Notes: generated from the sequence alone by a model not told the origin. Positions 1-11,960 are shown, counted from the first letter of the stretch. The stretch: 64,000 bases of DNA from Isoetes taiwanensis (GCA_021234155.1 JAJEKV010000092.1:2742561-2806560); one strand, 5' to 3'. Made by a program: numbers and translations.

Positions 1-1022
1 ATCTCTTCCTTCTCTATTTCTGCTCGAATTTCTTCCTTATCATTTTCCAAGGCGTTTATAAGCCTCTCTCTCAGGTTCTGGAGGTGGAGAGTCTTCTCTA
101 GGTGCACAGCCTTACCCCAAACCTTAAGCCAGTTTTTAATTGCCTTAGCCACCTTAACCCACCAGTACATCCAACCAGTTCTTCCAGAGGGTTTAGGATA
201 CTTAGCCAGCACCTGCTGAAATCTAGTGCTAAACTCATCATGATCCAAAAGACTAGTGTTGAGCTTAAAGTATGTCTTTCTTCTTTTAATGGAGTCCTTA
301 GCCATAATCCTGAGCTGCTGGGGAAAATGGTCCGAAAGAGTGTAGCCCTCTAGATTGTTGACCCTATTACTATGATTCCATAAGTTTTTGGATAGATAAA
401 ATCTGTCATGTAAACATAAAGTAGGATCCACCCTTTTGTCAGTCCAGCTATAAGAGTCAGCCTTGGTTCTAGCCAGAGTAAGGTTATTTCCCACAATCAG
501 GTTTGACCAAGCCTCTTTTTCCTGCTTACCTAAAGGCCTGTAATTCTTATTTTTCATAAAACTGTTAGTAACCATATTAATATCCCCACCCAAAATGCAT
601 TCGTCAAACTCCAAATTGTCTAAACTATTCTTAATTTTATTCCAAATCTCTACCCTTTCCCCAGGATTATTATAGGCATAGATATTAACCAAAGCAATTC
701 TAATTTTAAAAAAAGTGCATAAAAGGATCTGCCATCTGCCATTTCTCCCATTGATCATATAGGTATTGGACAGATTCAAGCAATTATTCCAAGCAATAGC
801 AATCCCAGCAGAAGAGTCATTGGCTGGAATGGACCATATACTAAAATTAGGTGGAAGAGTTCTGCTGATGATATCCCTATGATTAAGGTCGTGAATCTTG
901 TGCTCCTGAATAAACAAAATATCCGGTTTGAGGGAATGAAGACAAACCTTAAGCCTTTCCCTTTTGATAATATTATTCAGCCCCTGGAGATTCCAGGTAA
1001 TGCAGCTTATGTCTCTATCCAT
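1..1022 (-). CDS. LINE ORF2, endonuclease domain (partial, runs off left edge)
   Basis: Reading the minus strand from an ATG at 1022-1020, the frame stays open for about 340 codons to the window edge. The N-terminus is an exonuclease-endonuclease-phosphatase (APE-like) domain of the kind plant LINEs use to nick the target for target-primed reverse transcription. Visible motifs in order are WNLQGL at residues 10-15, QEHK near 39, GGDIN near 145, DRFYLS and LSDHFP near 230; these are the metal-binding and catalytic blocks of the family and all look intact. The reverse transcriptase should lie beyond the left edge. The start overlaps the stop of ORF1. The open frame and intact motifs suggest a fairly young insertion. 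I am sure of the family; activity is unknown. Confidence 0.88.
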   Translation of the reverse strand, partial: MDRDISCITWNLQGLNNIIKRERLKVCLHSLKPDILFIQEHKIHDLNHRDIISRTLPPNFSIWSIPANDSSAGIAIAWNNCLNLSNTYMINGRNGRWQILLCTFFKIRIALVNIYAYNNPGERVEIWNKIKNSLDNLEFDECILGGDINMVTNSFMKNKNYRPLGKQEKEAWSNLIVGNNLTLARTKADSYSWTDKRVDPTLCLHDRFYLSKNLWNHSNRVNNLEGYTLSDHFPQQLRIMAKDSIKRRKTYFKLNTSLLDHDEFSTRFQQVLAKYPKPSGRTGWMYWWVKVAKAIKNWLKVWGKAVHLEKTLHLQNLRERLINALENDKEEIRAEIEKEE

Positions 1023-2124
1023 TAAATTTTATACTTACCTACAGCCTCTCGGGTTTGAATGGATTGTTTCCTGGGGCTCGCTCGGCTGGGTCCCATATAG
1101 AGCTTTTTCTTACCCCTGCCCCTTTTTTTATCAACCAACTTCCAGCATTTATCCTCTAAATCCGTAATTTCTTCAAATGTATGCTGTTCCTCTTCCTCTC
1201 CCTTATTACAGATAGGAATAGAATCTTCTTGCATAGTGAACGCCAAGTTCCCTGTATCAATTCTCACCGACAAGTTAGCATTTTTAAACAAAAAGACCAT
1301 ATTGTTATAATCTTAGGAAGCTCCTGATTGTAATCTGGTCCTCAATCTTGGACAGAGTAAATTGATTCTCATTTTGATTCTGAACAACAATTTTAGGCTC
1401 AGATTCCTGCACATCCTTCCTGACCTCACTAATGCTTATTTTAGAAACCCAGGCCTGCTTGATGTTCTTATGTTGATGATTCTCTTTGACTGTAGGGGTT
1501 GACTGGCAATTTGGAATAGGATATCATGATATCCAAATACTCATTCTCCTTGACCCTCGTTTTTATACTCTTGCTCCAGTCAGAGTTTATTCTTTTGGAT
1601 ACACACACTGACGGGTAGTTGGTTTGAGGGATATTAATCTCAATCACATCCCCCAGGGGTTCGGAGAGAGCCATCAGGTGAGATTTGGTCCAAAAAACAG
1701 GGGGAAAATTAGAAAAAGATATCCAAGTGGTAGTTCTGATATCTTTATCCGATCCCCGGATGAATCCAGAGTTCCACCTCATCATGTAGAACGGGGCATT
1801 AGCAATCATATCTAATTTCCTTCTAAGAATATAGCCAACACACACTTCATCCCTGCACACGACTTGGAAGGTTTTATTGTCAAGCTTAAGGATCGAAAGG
1901 ATAGGGACATGCTGAGACTTAGTAATCCAGATCTTGACTTCCTCCTGAGAAGGGCATTTCCGCGGGAAATGGACTAAAATAGCTTTCTTGGAGAAAAGGT
2001 CAGCAGTAGAATTGTCTGGCACGCCAAATAAATCAATAAAACCCTTACCAGCATTCTGACTGACAGAGTTAGTTGAAACAGAAGGAACATCTTTCATTAA
2101 AATATTCTTATAGGTGTTAACCAC
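1022..2124 (-). pseudogene. LINE ORF1 (DUF4283-type nucleic-acid-binding protein), frameshifted
   Basis: Three consecutive minus-strand frames encode one ORF1. The first (2124-1468, in-frame ATG at 2100) carries the DUF4283-like domain of plant LINE ORF1, with the typical pattern of a basic patch, TTTWISFSNFPPVFW and a following SEPLGDVIEI. The frame then shifts to a segment with QAWVSK (about 1480-1310) and shifts again to a lysine-rich tail (1300-1022) that ends in TAA. ORF1 proteins bind the element RNA to form the retrotransposition particle. Two frameshifts probably inactivate this copy unless they are sequence errors. The frame closes immediately upstream of 2124, next to a palindrome, so the 5' end of the LINE is probably near 2125. 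Confidence 0.75.
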
Positions 2125-2173
2125 CTAGTGGTTAACATTGTGCATGCACATGTTAGGTGCATGCACATGTTAG
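2116..2173. repeat. Palindrome plus 17-bp tandem duplication at LINE 5' edge
   Basis: Bases 2116-2136 form a perfect palindrome with 9-bp arms (GTTAACCAC) around CTA. It is followed at 2140-2173 by two perfect 17-bp copies beginning GTGCATGCACATG. It lies where the LINE reading frame ends. Confidence 0.9.
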
Positions 2174-2985
2174 GTGTCAGTGGTGGCAGACTGACACTTG
2201 GCATGATTAGGCTAACATAAGTGCAGGGATTAGATTTAGTTAGATGTACGGCTCAGATTTGCGGTCTACACTATATTAGACTGGAGCCTCTTCATTTGTA
2301 CTCAGGTTTATCTCAAATTTGGAGAGCCTCACTTGACCACGTTCCCTTCATTCTTTGTACATTTTTCTTTGTCTTGTTCTTGTTTTGTGATCATGAGCAT
2401 GGCAGCCTTGTAGCATCCGGTAGTCATAGACTGCTGCTGCAGGGTGCATGCCAAGAACTCAAACTAACACTGGCGCCGTTATGCCGGGTTCGCTCGTGAT
2501 CACTTTCTTCACCCTTGCTGTTTGCTGGTGTCTTGCTGCTCCTATTCTTCCCCGTTTTGAAGACTTCTTGTATACTATTCTTCCCCTATTAGGTTACCTT
2601 AGTTTGCCCAACCAAGTCGATTTATGTATCCTTGGAGGCCTTTGTTTTTCCAACCAGCTGATGATCCTGCCAGCTGATCAAATTTAATTTCAGAATCTGT
2701 TTTCCGGACAATTTGTTTTTCAAGTGCAAAGAAGCATAGTTTGCGCCTCCAGATTTCTGGAGTGGTGACAGCACTCCCCTCTGCAAAATTTTCAGAAAAA
2801 TCAAAAGATTGATCATTTTTTATCTCTATCTACTGACAAATTGTCACAAATATCATGATTCTCTTTCTTATCCTCTGTTTTATCTCAGAAATCGTGCTTC
2901 TGCACACCCAAAAATATCCACACGATGCTACATGAATGTTTCTCTCATCTGCCTCTTCAAATCTCACGTTTTCACAAAGTTTCTT

Positions 2986-3084
2986 CTTCAGATTATTTGG
3001 TAGAGGGCCAGCACTTGGCTAGCCCCCTTTGAGAAACTTCAGATTATTTGGTAGAGGGCCAGCACTTGGCTAGCCCCCTTTGAG
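2986..3084. repeat. Two-copy 51-bp tandem duplication
   Basis: Bases 2986-3033 recur identically at 3037-3084 (48 matching bases, period 51). The unit contains GGGCCAGCACTTGGCTAG, and a diverged relative with GAGCCAGCATTTCTGCTAG sits near 3437. Confidence 0.93.
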
Positions 3085-4029
3085 CCTATAGTTCCCGTGA
3101 AATACACGCGCCTGCCTTCAAAGTCTCTTGGGCTCTGGTTTACCACCAGTGGGGCAAAGATATATATGACAATCAAGGATTTTTCAAGCTGTTAGTCACA
3201 CTTTGTCCCTGTCTGCACATCAAAGTGAGAAGCAAACGAATTTTCAATACAGCATGATCAGCTTTGGGGCATTACCTCATTTTTACCTGCACAGCGTCAA
3301 TTCCATTACATCGATATTCTATCTTCTTCAAGCTCTATCAAGTTATCCTGTTTTGCACCAAACCAAGTGAAGGAAAGGGTTTTCTTTCAGTATTTCGGCC
3401 TCCAGCTTGTTTATCTTCTTATTGAATTTTTTTCAAGAGAGCCAGCATTTCTGCTAGCCCCCCTTCATCTGCTAAAATACGTATTGGTTGCAAACCCAGC
3501 AAGCCCATTTATAAGTGGATCTTTGAAGCATCAGCACCGATTCCAGGCCATTTTACCTATTCAAGCTTCGTTCCTTCAAGCTCTCAGATGACGTTAAAAG
3601 CAGTTGAAGCTCGATTCTTGGCCGCTTCGACATATCATCTGCAAATCTGAGCGATCCGGCACTTTTGATGAATAATTTCAAGCAATAGTCAAGCACCATT
3701 CAAATTTGGTCTTCCTACTTGTACACACTCTCAAACGGCAGCGGATACATATCTCGAAGTTTTTCCCAGCCAAGTCTACGCATCAAGAAGCCCATCAATC
3801 CGTTAGAAGCGAGAATCCAAAGAAAGCGGAGTTCCCAAAACGGCCCTAGCCTCACCACCGACTCTCCAGCTTTCTATTTCGGCCCTTGCCTTATCCGATC
3901 TGTTTCTATCATCAGTCGGCCCTTGCTATTTTAGCTCACAGATTACCGCCATCATCGGCCGCTGCACATGCCCCTCTCTCAAACATTTTAGGGCATTTTT
4001 AGGGCACGCAGACATATTGACGCAATTCT

Positions 4030-4290
4030 GGCTGATACCGGGTCACGCTATGGACCACGCCCACGCCCTTTGCTCACGGGCCCATGCTTGCTTGTACCCA
4101 CAGGGTCACGCTCCACGCCACTATTTTTGCTGGCTGATAACCGCCCACGGCCACGCTAATTAAAAAGCCACGCTCCACGCTTTGTGCTCCAAATCCACGC
4201 TTTGCAACATATTGTCACGCCAAATCCACGCTCCACCCACGCTTTGTGCTCCAGATCCACGCTTTGCAAAATAATCACGCATAGCCACGT
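4030..4290. repeat. CCACGC-rich degenerate minisatellite
   Basis: Words such as TCACGCTCCACGCC and CCACGCTTTGTGCTCCA recur many times, giving a degenerate array of units of about 30 bp without a reading frame. Confidence 0.75.
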
Positions 4291-5092
4291 TTTTTTATGG
4301 CTGATCACGGGGGAAGTTTTTTTTGGTGCTTACGTTTTTGAAGACCCCCTAATTGTTTTTTCAAGTGAACTTTTGGGCACTATATGATAAACTAGACTTA
4401 CCCATAATATAAGGGCATAGTCTTTATGTTTTTGGCCCATGTTCCTATGATCCATGTTCTCCATTGACATTCATTCGGATCTTATTTGTCCTCAATGCAA
4501 TCATGAAGATCTTTTACAGCGACACAACCCAACCATTACCATTATTTTTACCCCTAATTTTTTGCACCATGTTGTAATTTTCAGACTTGTCCACGATGTC
4601 CACCTCAGGAGTCTGAATATGAGGAACAACCTCTGTGTCCTGAACCTGATGAGCAGGAGGTTGAAGCACGACAAGAGGAGCAGCACGTTGAGTGGTGAAG
4701 AAAAGAGGCTGCTGAGTGTCATCAAGCAAGGGTTGCTTCATGACGGCATGAACATCTACAGTCTCCAAAGAAGGGGTTGGGTTTGAAAAATGATCAAGAC
4801 GTTGAATACAATTGCAGCAAGCCAGGTAAGGGTCCAAGAGAGCAGCCACAGCCTGGTCCTGATCCAGCGCCATCTCACCCCAAGAATCAGCATACTCAGG
4901 GTAGGATGAGAGAGGCAGACCCGCAGGTGGAGCTTGAACATGATAAATATTTTGTGCTTCTTCGGTCGATGATCGGAATGGAAGGTTCAAAGATTCTCGG
5001 CGAGAGATCAATTTGCCGCCTTCGGATCCATGGTGGCATTGAGATGTCCATCAGTGATAACAAGTTGGTCCGTGGCCCAGTAATGAATACTC

Positions 5093-5482
5093 TTAGCTTG
5101 GCGAAGGTCGTCCAACCAGCATTTCATAATCACCAGGATCTTCTCCAGCTTTCCAAACCCCGAATTCCAAGGGGAATTTGAGATCACCAATGCTGATATG
5201 GAGAAGAGGAGTGACACCTTGGGGACGCGTGATATGGCCATTAGCCAATTTGATGTCATAGGGGGCACGGTATAATTGTTTGATGCCCAATTGCTTTCGG
5301 AGCTTATCAGTAATAAGATTGACAGCACTACCACCATCAATTTGAACATGATTGATGTCGCGGATTGCCCACCGTGGGCGTGCACCGTGGGTGTTGAGGT
5401 CGCAAATGACCAACCGAACCGTGGGAAGAGGTAACCCGATCTTTAAGAGCGGACGAAGTTTCAAAATGGTGGCCGTGCTCAA
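5093..5482 (-). pseudogene. Retropepsin-like aspartic protease of the Ty3 fragment
   Basis: The frame contains HVQIDGGSAVNLIT, the active-site block of plant retrotransposon proteases (Asp-Gly-Gly variant), then KLANGHITRPQGV and a C-terminal MLVGRP block corresponding to the usual LLLGRPWL. The enzyme would cleave the Gag-Pol polyprotein. The domain looks complete, but it ends in a stop and is not joined to a reverse transcriptase. Confidence 0.75.
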
Positions 5483-6159
5483 AGGAATCTTGATCTTGGG
5501 TAAGTTCTTCCCGAAGTTCCAAGGAACGTGGAGAAAAGGTCCGGGATCCAGATGGAAGGAGGAGTTTGTGGTAAAGAAGTTTTAAACTTCTTTGGAGAAG
5601 CCTCTACCTCGAAAGAATATTTGGATACCTACGGTGAGCCGGCATCGGTGGATGATGACGGGCCGCCGCCGCTGAGCTCTAGTGGTGGCGTGAACATTTG
5701 CCGCTGTCGACCTTCCGCACCGCATGAGTTTCCGTATCACTTTGTCTCACCGGCATGACGTGAGGCATGAGTTTGTCAAGATCAGCCGGCGAACTTTTTT
5801 TTCATCGTCATGAGGGACCGCTTTCCACGGCAAAAGCGGGTTGTGTGTCGTGGAGGGATGATGGTCAAAGGGGCGTTTTCTCCGTGTGTGACGTGGAGAC
5901 TGCACTTTGGCCAATTTGACCACAGCTGGATCAGGGGTTGAGAGCCCGATAATTCTCCTCTTGAGCTTGTTTGATCCATAGGATGGAGGTAGATGCAACT
6001 TGCCGAGGTCAGCTGTTGTTGAGGCGGCCTGGTGGCTTCCTCAAAACGGGGCCGGCCTTGTTTACCATTGGCCACCCACGCTTGATAAGCCGAGGCGTCT
6101 TGAAGCGGCCGAAAGTGGAGCCCGAAGTTGGACTTGAACTTGAGGAAGTTGAGGACACG

Positions 6160-7031
6160 CGCAGTGGTGGTGTGACCCCATTCATGACAATGATAACATT
6201 GAGCCTTTGAAGGATCAAAGGAGGACGGTTGCCTTGTCCCCCGTGGGCCTGAGATTGCTTTGCGTTGGTTGATCTTCTTGAGGTTCCGAGTGTGATATTA
6301 AGGAGGCGGATATGATCAAGTTGTTGTTGAGGCGTGGTCCTGAACTTGGAAGACCATTTTATTCCCCGAAGGGTGTAGGATGAGAACGAGTGCATTCCTC
6401 CTCGTGGCGTGATTGCACATATTGCACCTTTACAAAAGGAGGTCCATTGGAGGAGTTGCATTCATTTGCCGATGGCCTTGATATTTACAAATATGACACC
6501 AGATCCGTGGCGTTGTGGATTTGTTTGCCGAGGCTTTGAACATAATTTTGTGGAACCATGACTCACATGAAAGGGGAGTTCCGTGAGAGCAACACCTCGA
6601 GAAGAAACATTGACCGAGTGATTGACCAATTCAATGGCCTGCTCCAGAGACTTGGGACGTAGGTATTCTGTCATGAGTTGAATGGCAGGAGGAAGGCCAT
6701 GCAGAAACCAGACAAGAATCTGGCTTTGCGTGGGGTACTCCTGGAATTTACTGACGAGAATGTGTAGACGGTCCGCGAAAATCCCCTCGGCCGACTCCCG
6801 GGCTCTTGGCCGAAGGTCATTGAGTTGCTTCAGAAGAAGTTGATCATCATCTGTGGTGCCATAATGAGAAAGAAATATTGTTTTCATTTCATGCCAACTT
6901 TGTTTCCAGTGACTTTTGTTGGCCATTAACCACTGATGAGGGGCGCCCCTGAGCGTGGTCGAAAAGATATGAAATTTGAGTTGTGGTGCGCGCATGACCA
7001 TTCCGAATGGCCAAGGCTTGAATTCCTCCAT
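6160..7031 (-). pseudogene. Gag capsid (Retrotrans_gag) and damaged zinc knuckle
   Basis: The frame 7031-6462 shows the Retrotrans_gag pattern: FSTTLRGAPHQWL, a following SWHEMKTIFLSHYG, then FADRLHILVSKF and WFLHGLPPAIQ. Downstream, after a frame change, the CCHC nucleocapsid motif appears as CYHCHEWGHTTTAR. The fourth ligand, normally Cys, is Arg here. Gag forms the particle and the knuckle binds element RNA, so this copy is probably not functional. Confidence 0.75.
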
Positions 7032-7533
7032 GTGGGCTTGAGCACTCGATCCGCAGGTTTGCCTTTAGTGTTGCCAAAAGTGGGATAAGTCACCAAATTA
7101 TGAGTGGGAGATGAAGGCGGAACTTGCACATAGATAGTGGATTTGATGGAGGATATGCGGCGTAGAGAGGTGGAAATTTTGGGACCCAGAGCAAGGGTTG
7201 GGACCCAAAACCCGTGGTCCAAAGAAAGTAGCATCGTGGGGAAGGGTCATGAGAGCCTCCCTCATTAGGCTTGAGATCCTGGGTCCAGTAAAATGGAAGA
7301 GCGTGTGGAAAAGATGGAGAAGACTCTAATTCGTGGAACGTGGGGAGGACCAAAGGACACTTGATGGTAGCCCATCCCAAAGCCAGAGGTGAAGAAGGTT
7401 GTGACCGGCCGAGGGGTGGGCCTAAGGTATATGAATGTAGGTGCTTTGAGTCTAGAAATAGTGAGGCGGGCTGAGCGTGTGTATGTTGTGGGGATTGAGG
7501 TTGAGAGCAATGCTCGCATACGTGGGGAGACAC

Positions 7534-8468
7534 TGGTCGAGAATGAGCACTAGGGGTAGATTTGCGCCGACCGGTGCCTCAGCGATACCCACCACCCCCT
7601 CAATGTCATAGGGCGTAATCATACATATCTCAAATGTAAGGCCGCTGATGGCGCCTCCAATCGAGCCACCGCTTTGACAAAGAAGTTCTTCAGGTGAAAC
7701 CCTCTAGCCGGCTTAAGGATGGGAAGAAGGGAAAGAGAGAGATCAAATTCCTAAGCAAATGCCATGCTGTTTGGGGTCCGGTTTCTGAACTCCCCGACAA
7801 AATTCTCCTCCGGAGGACCCTTGATCTGGGTCAGGAGAACCGGGGTCGTGGTCACGCGGATTTGCAAAAGAAACAAGAAAGGGAAAAGAGAAAACAAAAG
7901 AGAACAATGAGATCACAATAATGAGAACAACTTCCTTGATGTCAATGAAGATACATGAACTCTCTCAATCGGTGACAAAACCGGCGAGACAAGACTCAAA
8001 ACTCATCTAAACTCGAAAGTGCTAGCTCACCATATATATAGTACAAATGGCCTTGGGCCCAATATAGACACTGACTAATTTCGTGCCGAATTCTCGAAGG
8101 AGGCCCGATTTATGGAATGTCGGCGGCAGTTCCCGAATGCCCTCCGGAATCACGACGCCGGGACGACGCAGGGCAAAGTGACGCTCATCACCGCCCTCTT
8201 GGTGGCGCGCCTTGACCGCTGCGGGTCCGCCGGGCGGTTTCTCGTGGGGCCTTGAACGACCAGCAACCGGGTCCTTGGCCTTGACTTGGTCCGTCAGATG
8301 TATGAATAGTCCCGCACTGTGACGCATATGACTAACAATAGGAAGGGGAGAATAACAAACCCAGCTTTGTCGTTTCCAGCCTACCATGGGGATAGTATTT
8401 GCATTTTGTTTTCTCCCACCTTCGCTTTCGCGGATGTTCAGTGGCTGCCAATCTTGACCTCCCCGCAC
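7534..8468 (-). other. Probable 5' leader/LTR side of the Ty3 fragment
   Basis: Upstream (minus strand) of the gag N-terminus lies GC-rich, non-coding DNA with a TATA-like CTATATATATGG at about 8047-8034 and an A/T-rich leader (8000-7860). This would suit the promoter and leader of the element. No second LTR was found for comparison, so this is inference. Confidence 0.35.
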
Positions 8469-8469
8469 C

Positions 8470-9148
8470 TCACAAATGTGAGCTTACTCCGGCCGGGTTG
8501 AAGAAACCATTGGAGTCCTTGATCTTACAGGCCTTGGCCAATTTCTTCCTCCTAAGCTGGTAAACTTCCAGGGAAGTTGAAACTCCTTCCAGAGGTTGAT
8601 CCAAGGCGAGTCCTGCTCTGAAAGTTTTCCTATGTCTCTCTATAACATTGTCTTCCGCCTCTTCCCATCTCTTGATTAACCTGATGCTTGCATTAGAGCT
8701 TTCCCTCAACCCATCCCATATGATGATCAGGTTTTTCACCTTTGCCAACATTTCGTCCATGAAGGATCTGAAAATACTGTTTTTCAAGCTGCAACAATCC
8801 ATTTCAGTGTGGCCCTGTTTTACAATGATAAGCTTATAAAGAGTATTGTCCATCTCTTGAACATAGCCATAAGTATTCCAAACCCAATCTCTGTCATTAG
8901 CTCTTCCGTCCATATAGTCCTTATCAATGCCACTTAACTTTTCTTTGCATGCCACAATCCCCACCTCTTCATGAACTCCCATACAAAATGCTGCTGCCTT
9001 CTGTTGATCCCGGATGATCTCTAAACCAATGTGAATTCCTTTAAAACGCTCCAAGCTTTGTCTCGTCTGTCATCCAACCAGAAAATTTGATTCCATTCAT
9101 CATCCTCCTTGCTAAACTGATTTCTGGAGGTGCTCGCTTTGGTTCTCA
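8470..9148 (-). CDS. Unrecognised protein-coding segment (about 220 codons, one frameshift)
   Basis: From an ATG at 9148 (MRTKASTSRNQFSKEDD) the minus strand is open; after one frame change near 9055 it continues for about 194 codons to a stop at 8470. The protein is charged, with tryptophans in DEWNQIFWLDD and WDGLRESS and a basic C-terminal part (YQLRRKKLAKACK). No domain, signal peptide or membrane segment is evident. Long coherent coding suggests a real gene or element ORF. It lies directly upstream of the Ty3 fragment on the same strand, so it could be a captured or neighbouring element gene. Function unknown. Confidence 0.4.
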
Positions 9149-9159
9149 TCTTTAACAGA

Positions 9160-10700
9160 GGCCGAACGGAAGAGGGTAATCTAAATCAAGGACCGAAGTT
9201 CACCGAGGACACAAAGAAGCTACCATACCCAACTCGCAGCCTACCCCTTCGATTCTCCTTATGCCCCCGTGAAATAACCGCCAATGATAGTCTTCACCTC
9301 CCCCGAAGAAAACCGTATTATGACGGGAGATCCGACACCCCTGCACTGAGAATCCCGGGAGATGCAAAATCTAAAAGACCCTACCCGACAGGACCCTAGA
9401 TCTGAAGACCCTACCCCCACCAAGAGAAAACTAAACTAATTTGCTACCAAGAACTTCCACACCACGCACATCTAAGTCCCTAAGGTGTCTGAGAAGGATG
9501 AAGATCAAAGAAGGTCGCCTAATAATATATCTGCTCAACTCCAAATTTCAAGGGAGCACTCATCGTGAAAAGATTACGCTCAAATCTGCTGCCAAGAAAG
9601 GGCCTCGAGTTGTGAGCAGCCACCCTTAAGGAACCAGTCAGGTCGGGCATAGGATACATAAGAAGAAAGAATTGAACCCTAACCCTCAGGCCAACCCCGA
9701 TCTAGACTCAAATGCCCATCTAATTAAATTCTTTATAATTCCTAAAGAATCTCGATTTTTCCTCCGTGATGTTTGATCCCCAACCCCCGAGAACAGCCTT
9801 CATACAAAGCCTCATCCATCGGGTAGGGGAGAACACCCGTAAGGTGCCCCCCCCCGGCGCTTTAACGCTCATCTCCATGATCTCGATATTTTGAATTGAA
9901 AAAGGTTGCTAAGAATTTCATAGCAAATAAAATCTCAATATCATTGTGGATATGTAGGGTTTAGGTTTTAACTAAGAGAATTATTCTCGAAAGCATCGGT
10001 GGCTTTACTTTGGGTCCTTTGATCCTACTGAGGTTGCGTATGGCGAGGCCACGATTGAGAACTCCCCCCAAGATAGTAGTTCCACGCTGCTCCATCGATC
10101 TGATCAACAAAATCAAATACCATAGACACCAAAATTCAGAGTGCAGAGATGGAAAGCAAGGAAAAGGGCTTTGGAGCAAGGCAAAAAATGACCCCTCTAC
10201 TTTGGCTCTGCAGTTTTGGCAAAACAGGGGACCACTTTGCATTCCATGGAATTAAGGAAAGGCAATTTTTTCCTCCAAATCTGATCTTTTCCATTAAGCT
10301 TTGTGTCTTTCCTTTTAATCTTGCTTCTCTAGACTAGAGGTTTCGCCATGGTGCTTCCTTTTTTTTTCCTCTAAATAATTCTGAGATTGTGTTTTATCAT
10401 TCTAAAATTGTGTTTTGCTTTAGGAAGAGATAAGGAAGTGGCGTATCTCTTGAACAGAACATTATAGGTGTCAAAGCTGTACACATAGATTTCTATGTAG
10501 AGAATGTTAAAGCTGTAGACATTTGCTTCTTTTTAGTATTCGCAGCGGTTGAGGATAGTTTTACCCTGGGCTTCCATAGACTTTATCCCGTTACCAACAA
10601 GCAAAAGTGGTGGCATATGACGTTCAAACGTTGCTTTGTTTGTTTGATTTGTTTATATTACCTACATATTGTAGAAGAAAACATTGCCAAATGCGACCAC
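9160..10700. other. Region without a recognised gene
   Basis: GC-rich to about 9880, then AT-rich. A short minus-strand ORF of 52 codons (9878-9720, beginning MEMSVKAPGGG) is visible but has no recognisable domain. I searched 10440-10700 for the terminal GDSL-lipase exon and did not find it. Confidence 0.5.
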
Positions 10701-10731
10701 CTATTTAAAAGAAATGAAATTCCATCCTTAC

Positions 10732-11632
10732 CATATGCAGGTGCATTTTTTATGATATCTAGCAGTATGTTATAGCCATCTATATGCACAAAGAGTGCCC
10801 CTAGAAGCTCCTTGTTTAAGTCTTCCAATATTAGCTTTAAGCCTCATTGAAGGCCTTTGCATACCCATTTAGATCTTCTATCCATTCCCTTGCCTTGCTT
10901 TTTTGAGCAATTTGTGATGGTATACATCCTAATGGTCCCAAATTTGGCACTGTTACGACTCGCGCTCCCAAATTATAGAGCTCCTATTATGCAAGACAAA
11001 CCTTTAAAACACAACATTCTGAGCTCAATTCTGTAACTTAATTAATAGGACACATACCTTTAATTGTTCTCTAAATATGGAAATAAGCAAGAAATTGTAC
11101 TGGTCTGGTTTGTACTGCCTGGCCCTCCTTGCAAAGAGAAGCAGGTAGTTGTTGATGTAGTCATTTCCACCAATTGTGAAGGAATAGATTGCACTTGATA
11201 TAAGCTTTTCCGCGGCCTCTTCGCCTACAAAGGAGATCAAACTGGTTTTGTATTGTTTGAAGAGGTCATATTGTTGAGGCACTGTGAGGCGACTAATCTA
11301 TACAAATTCAGAGACAATAGAATTAAAAGCTAATCCAAATTGAACTATATAATACATGTCTGCACACTAACGTAGAACTTCTTAAAGAGAAACCAGATGT
11401 GAAAAACATATGCTTAACAAGACCAAGCATTCAGCTTTAAAATGTGGCGCCAAGATACAGAGATGAGAAGAAAAGGAATAATTAAAAGAGAAGTTATTAC
11501 AACTTACAAATATTGTTCCTGTATCATTTAGTATTCCTGCGCCAGCAGAGGCAAAATTTGCACCCCTCAACAGGTTTGCTCCTTTTGCATCAGGGTCCAG
11601 AATTGGAAGAATGGACGGGACACCCATCAATT
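10732..11632 (-). pseudogene. GDSL esterase/lipase gene relic (middle exons only)
   Basis: Three minus-strand exons with GT-AG borders are visible: 11632-11508 (MGVPSILPIL through GANFASAGAGILNDTG), 11297-11058 (YSFTIGGNDYINNYLL through FREQLK) and 10983-10732 (YNLGARVVTVPNLGPLGC through HIDGYNILLDIIKNAPAYG). They match the consecutive middle exons of plant GDSL lipases, including block III (GGND) with the oxyanion-hole Asn. The first exon, with the nucleophilic Ser of the GDS motif, and the last exon, with the Asp-x-x-His pair, were not found. The third exon has a frameshift after KAFNEA. The family normally encodes about 350-380 residues, so this is a dead fragment. Confidence 0.85.
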
Positions 11633-11960
11633 CTGTAGAAACAGACCCTTAAAATCGACATCCTCATAGAAACTTCTAGACTAGAAATGCAGTACAAAAG
11701 AACAGAAAACAGATTGTAGAATCCGGTTACCCGGTTTATGTGCCTAAGTGCCCTTGGACCTGCATTCAACAAGGGTGCATTAGCAGATAGCAAATTCTCT
11801 TCTTATTGTGATGGAGGCGTCAAGAGTAATCATATATCAGTGGGATCTTCATCCTCAATATATCACACCATTACCCTTCTCTTATTGACCCGCTTGTAAA
11901 TATTTGCAAACATGAATAGTTTTCTTCACTTCATTAAACAGATACTGCCGTGCTGCAACT

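Larger units (their letters stand above)
2174..4500. other. Non-coding stretch with short repeats
   Basis: I see no recognisable gene. The small open frames here (for example 2221-2499 and 3367-3591) have no domain signature. The stretch holds the 51-bp tandem duplication and the CCACGC-rich array listed separately, plus a degraded third relative of the duplicated unit near 3437-3466. Confidence 0.6.
4514..7533 (-). mobile_element. Ty3-type LTR retrotransposon fragment: gag and protease only
   Basis: Minus-strand frames give, in order, a proline-rich gag N-terminus (7533-7090), a capsid segment (7031-6462), a zinc knuckle (about 6211-6165), an aspartic protease (5482-5093) and a glutamine/proline-rich spacer (5011-4514). 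No reverse transcriptase, RNase H or integrase follows; the similarity stops near 4510 in unrelated DNA. It is therefore a 3'-truncated or internally deleted Ty3-like element. Several frameshifts separate the segments. Neither LTR could be defined with confidence. Confidence 0.8.

Noticed and set aside
9660-9700. Telomere-like CCCTAACCCT
   Set aside because: Only one and a half units are present; there is no array.
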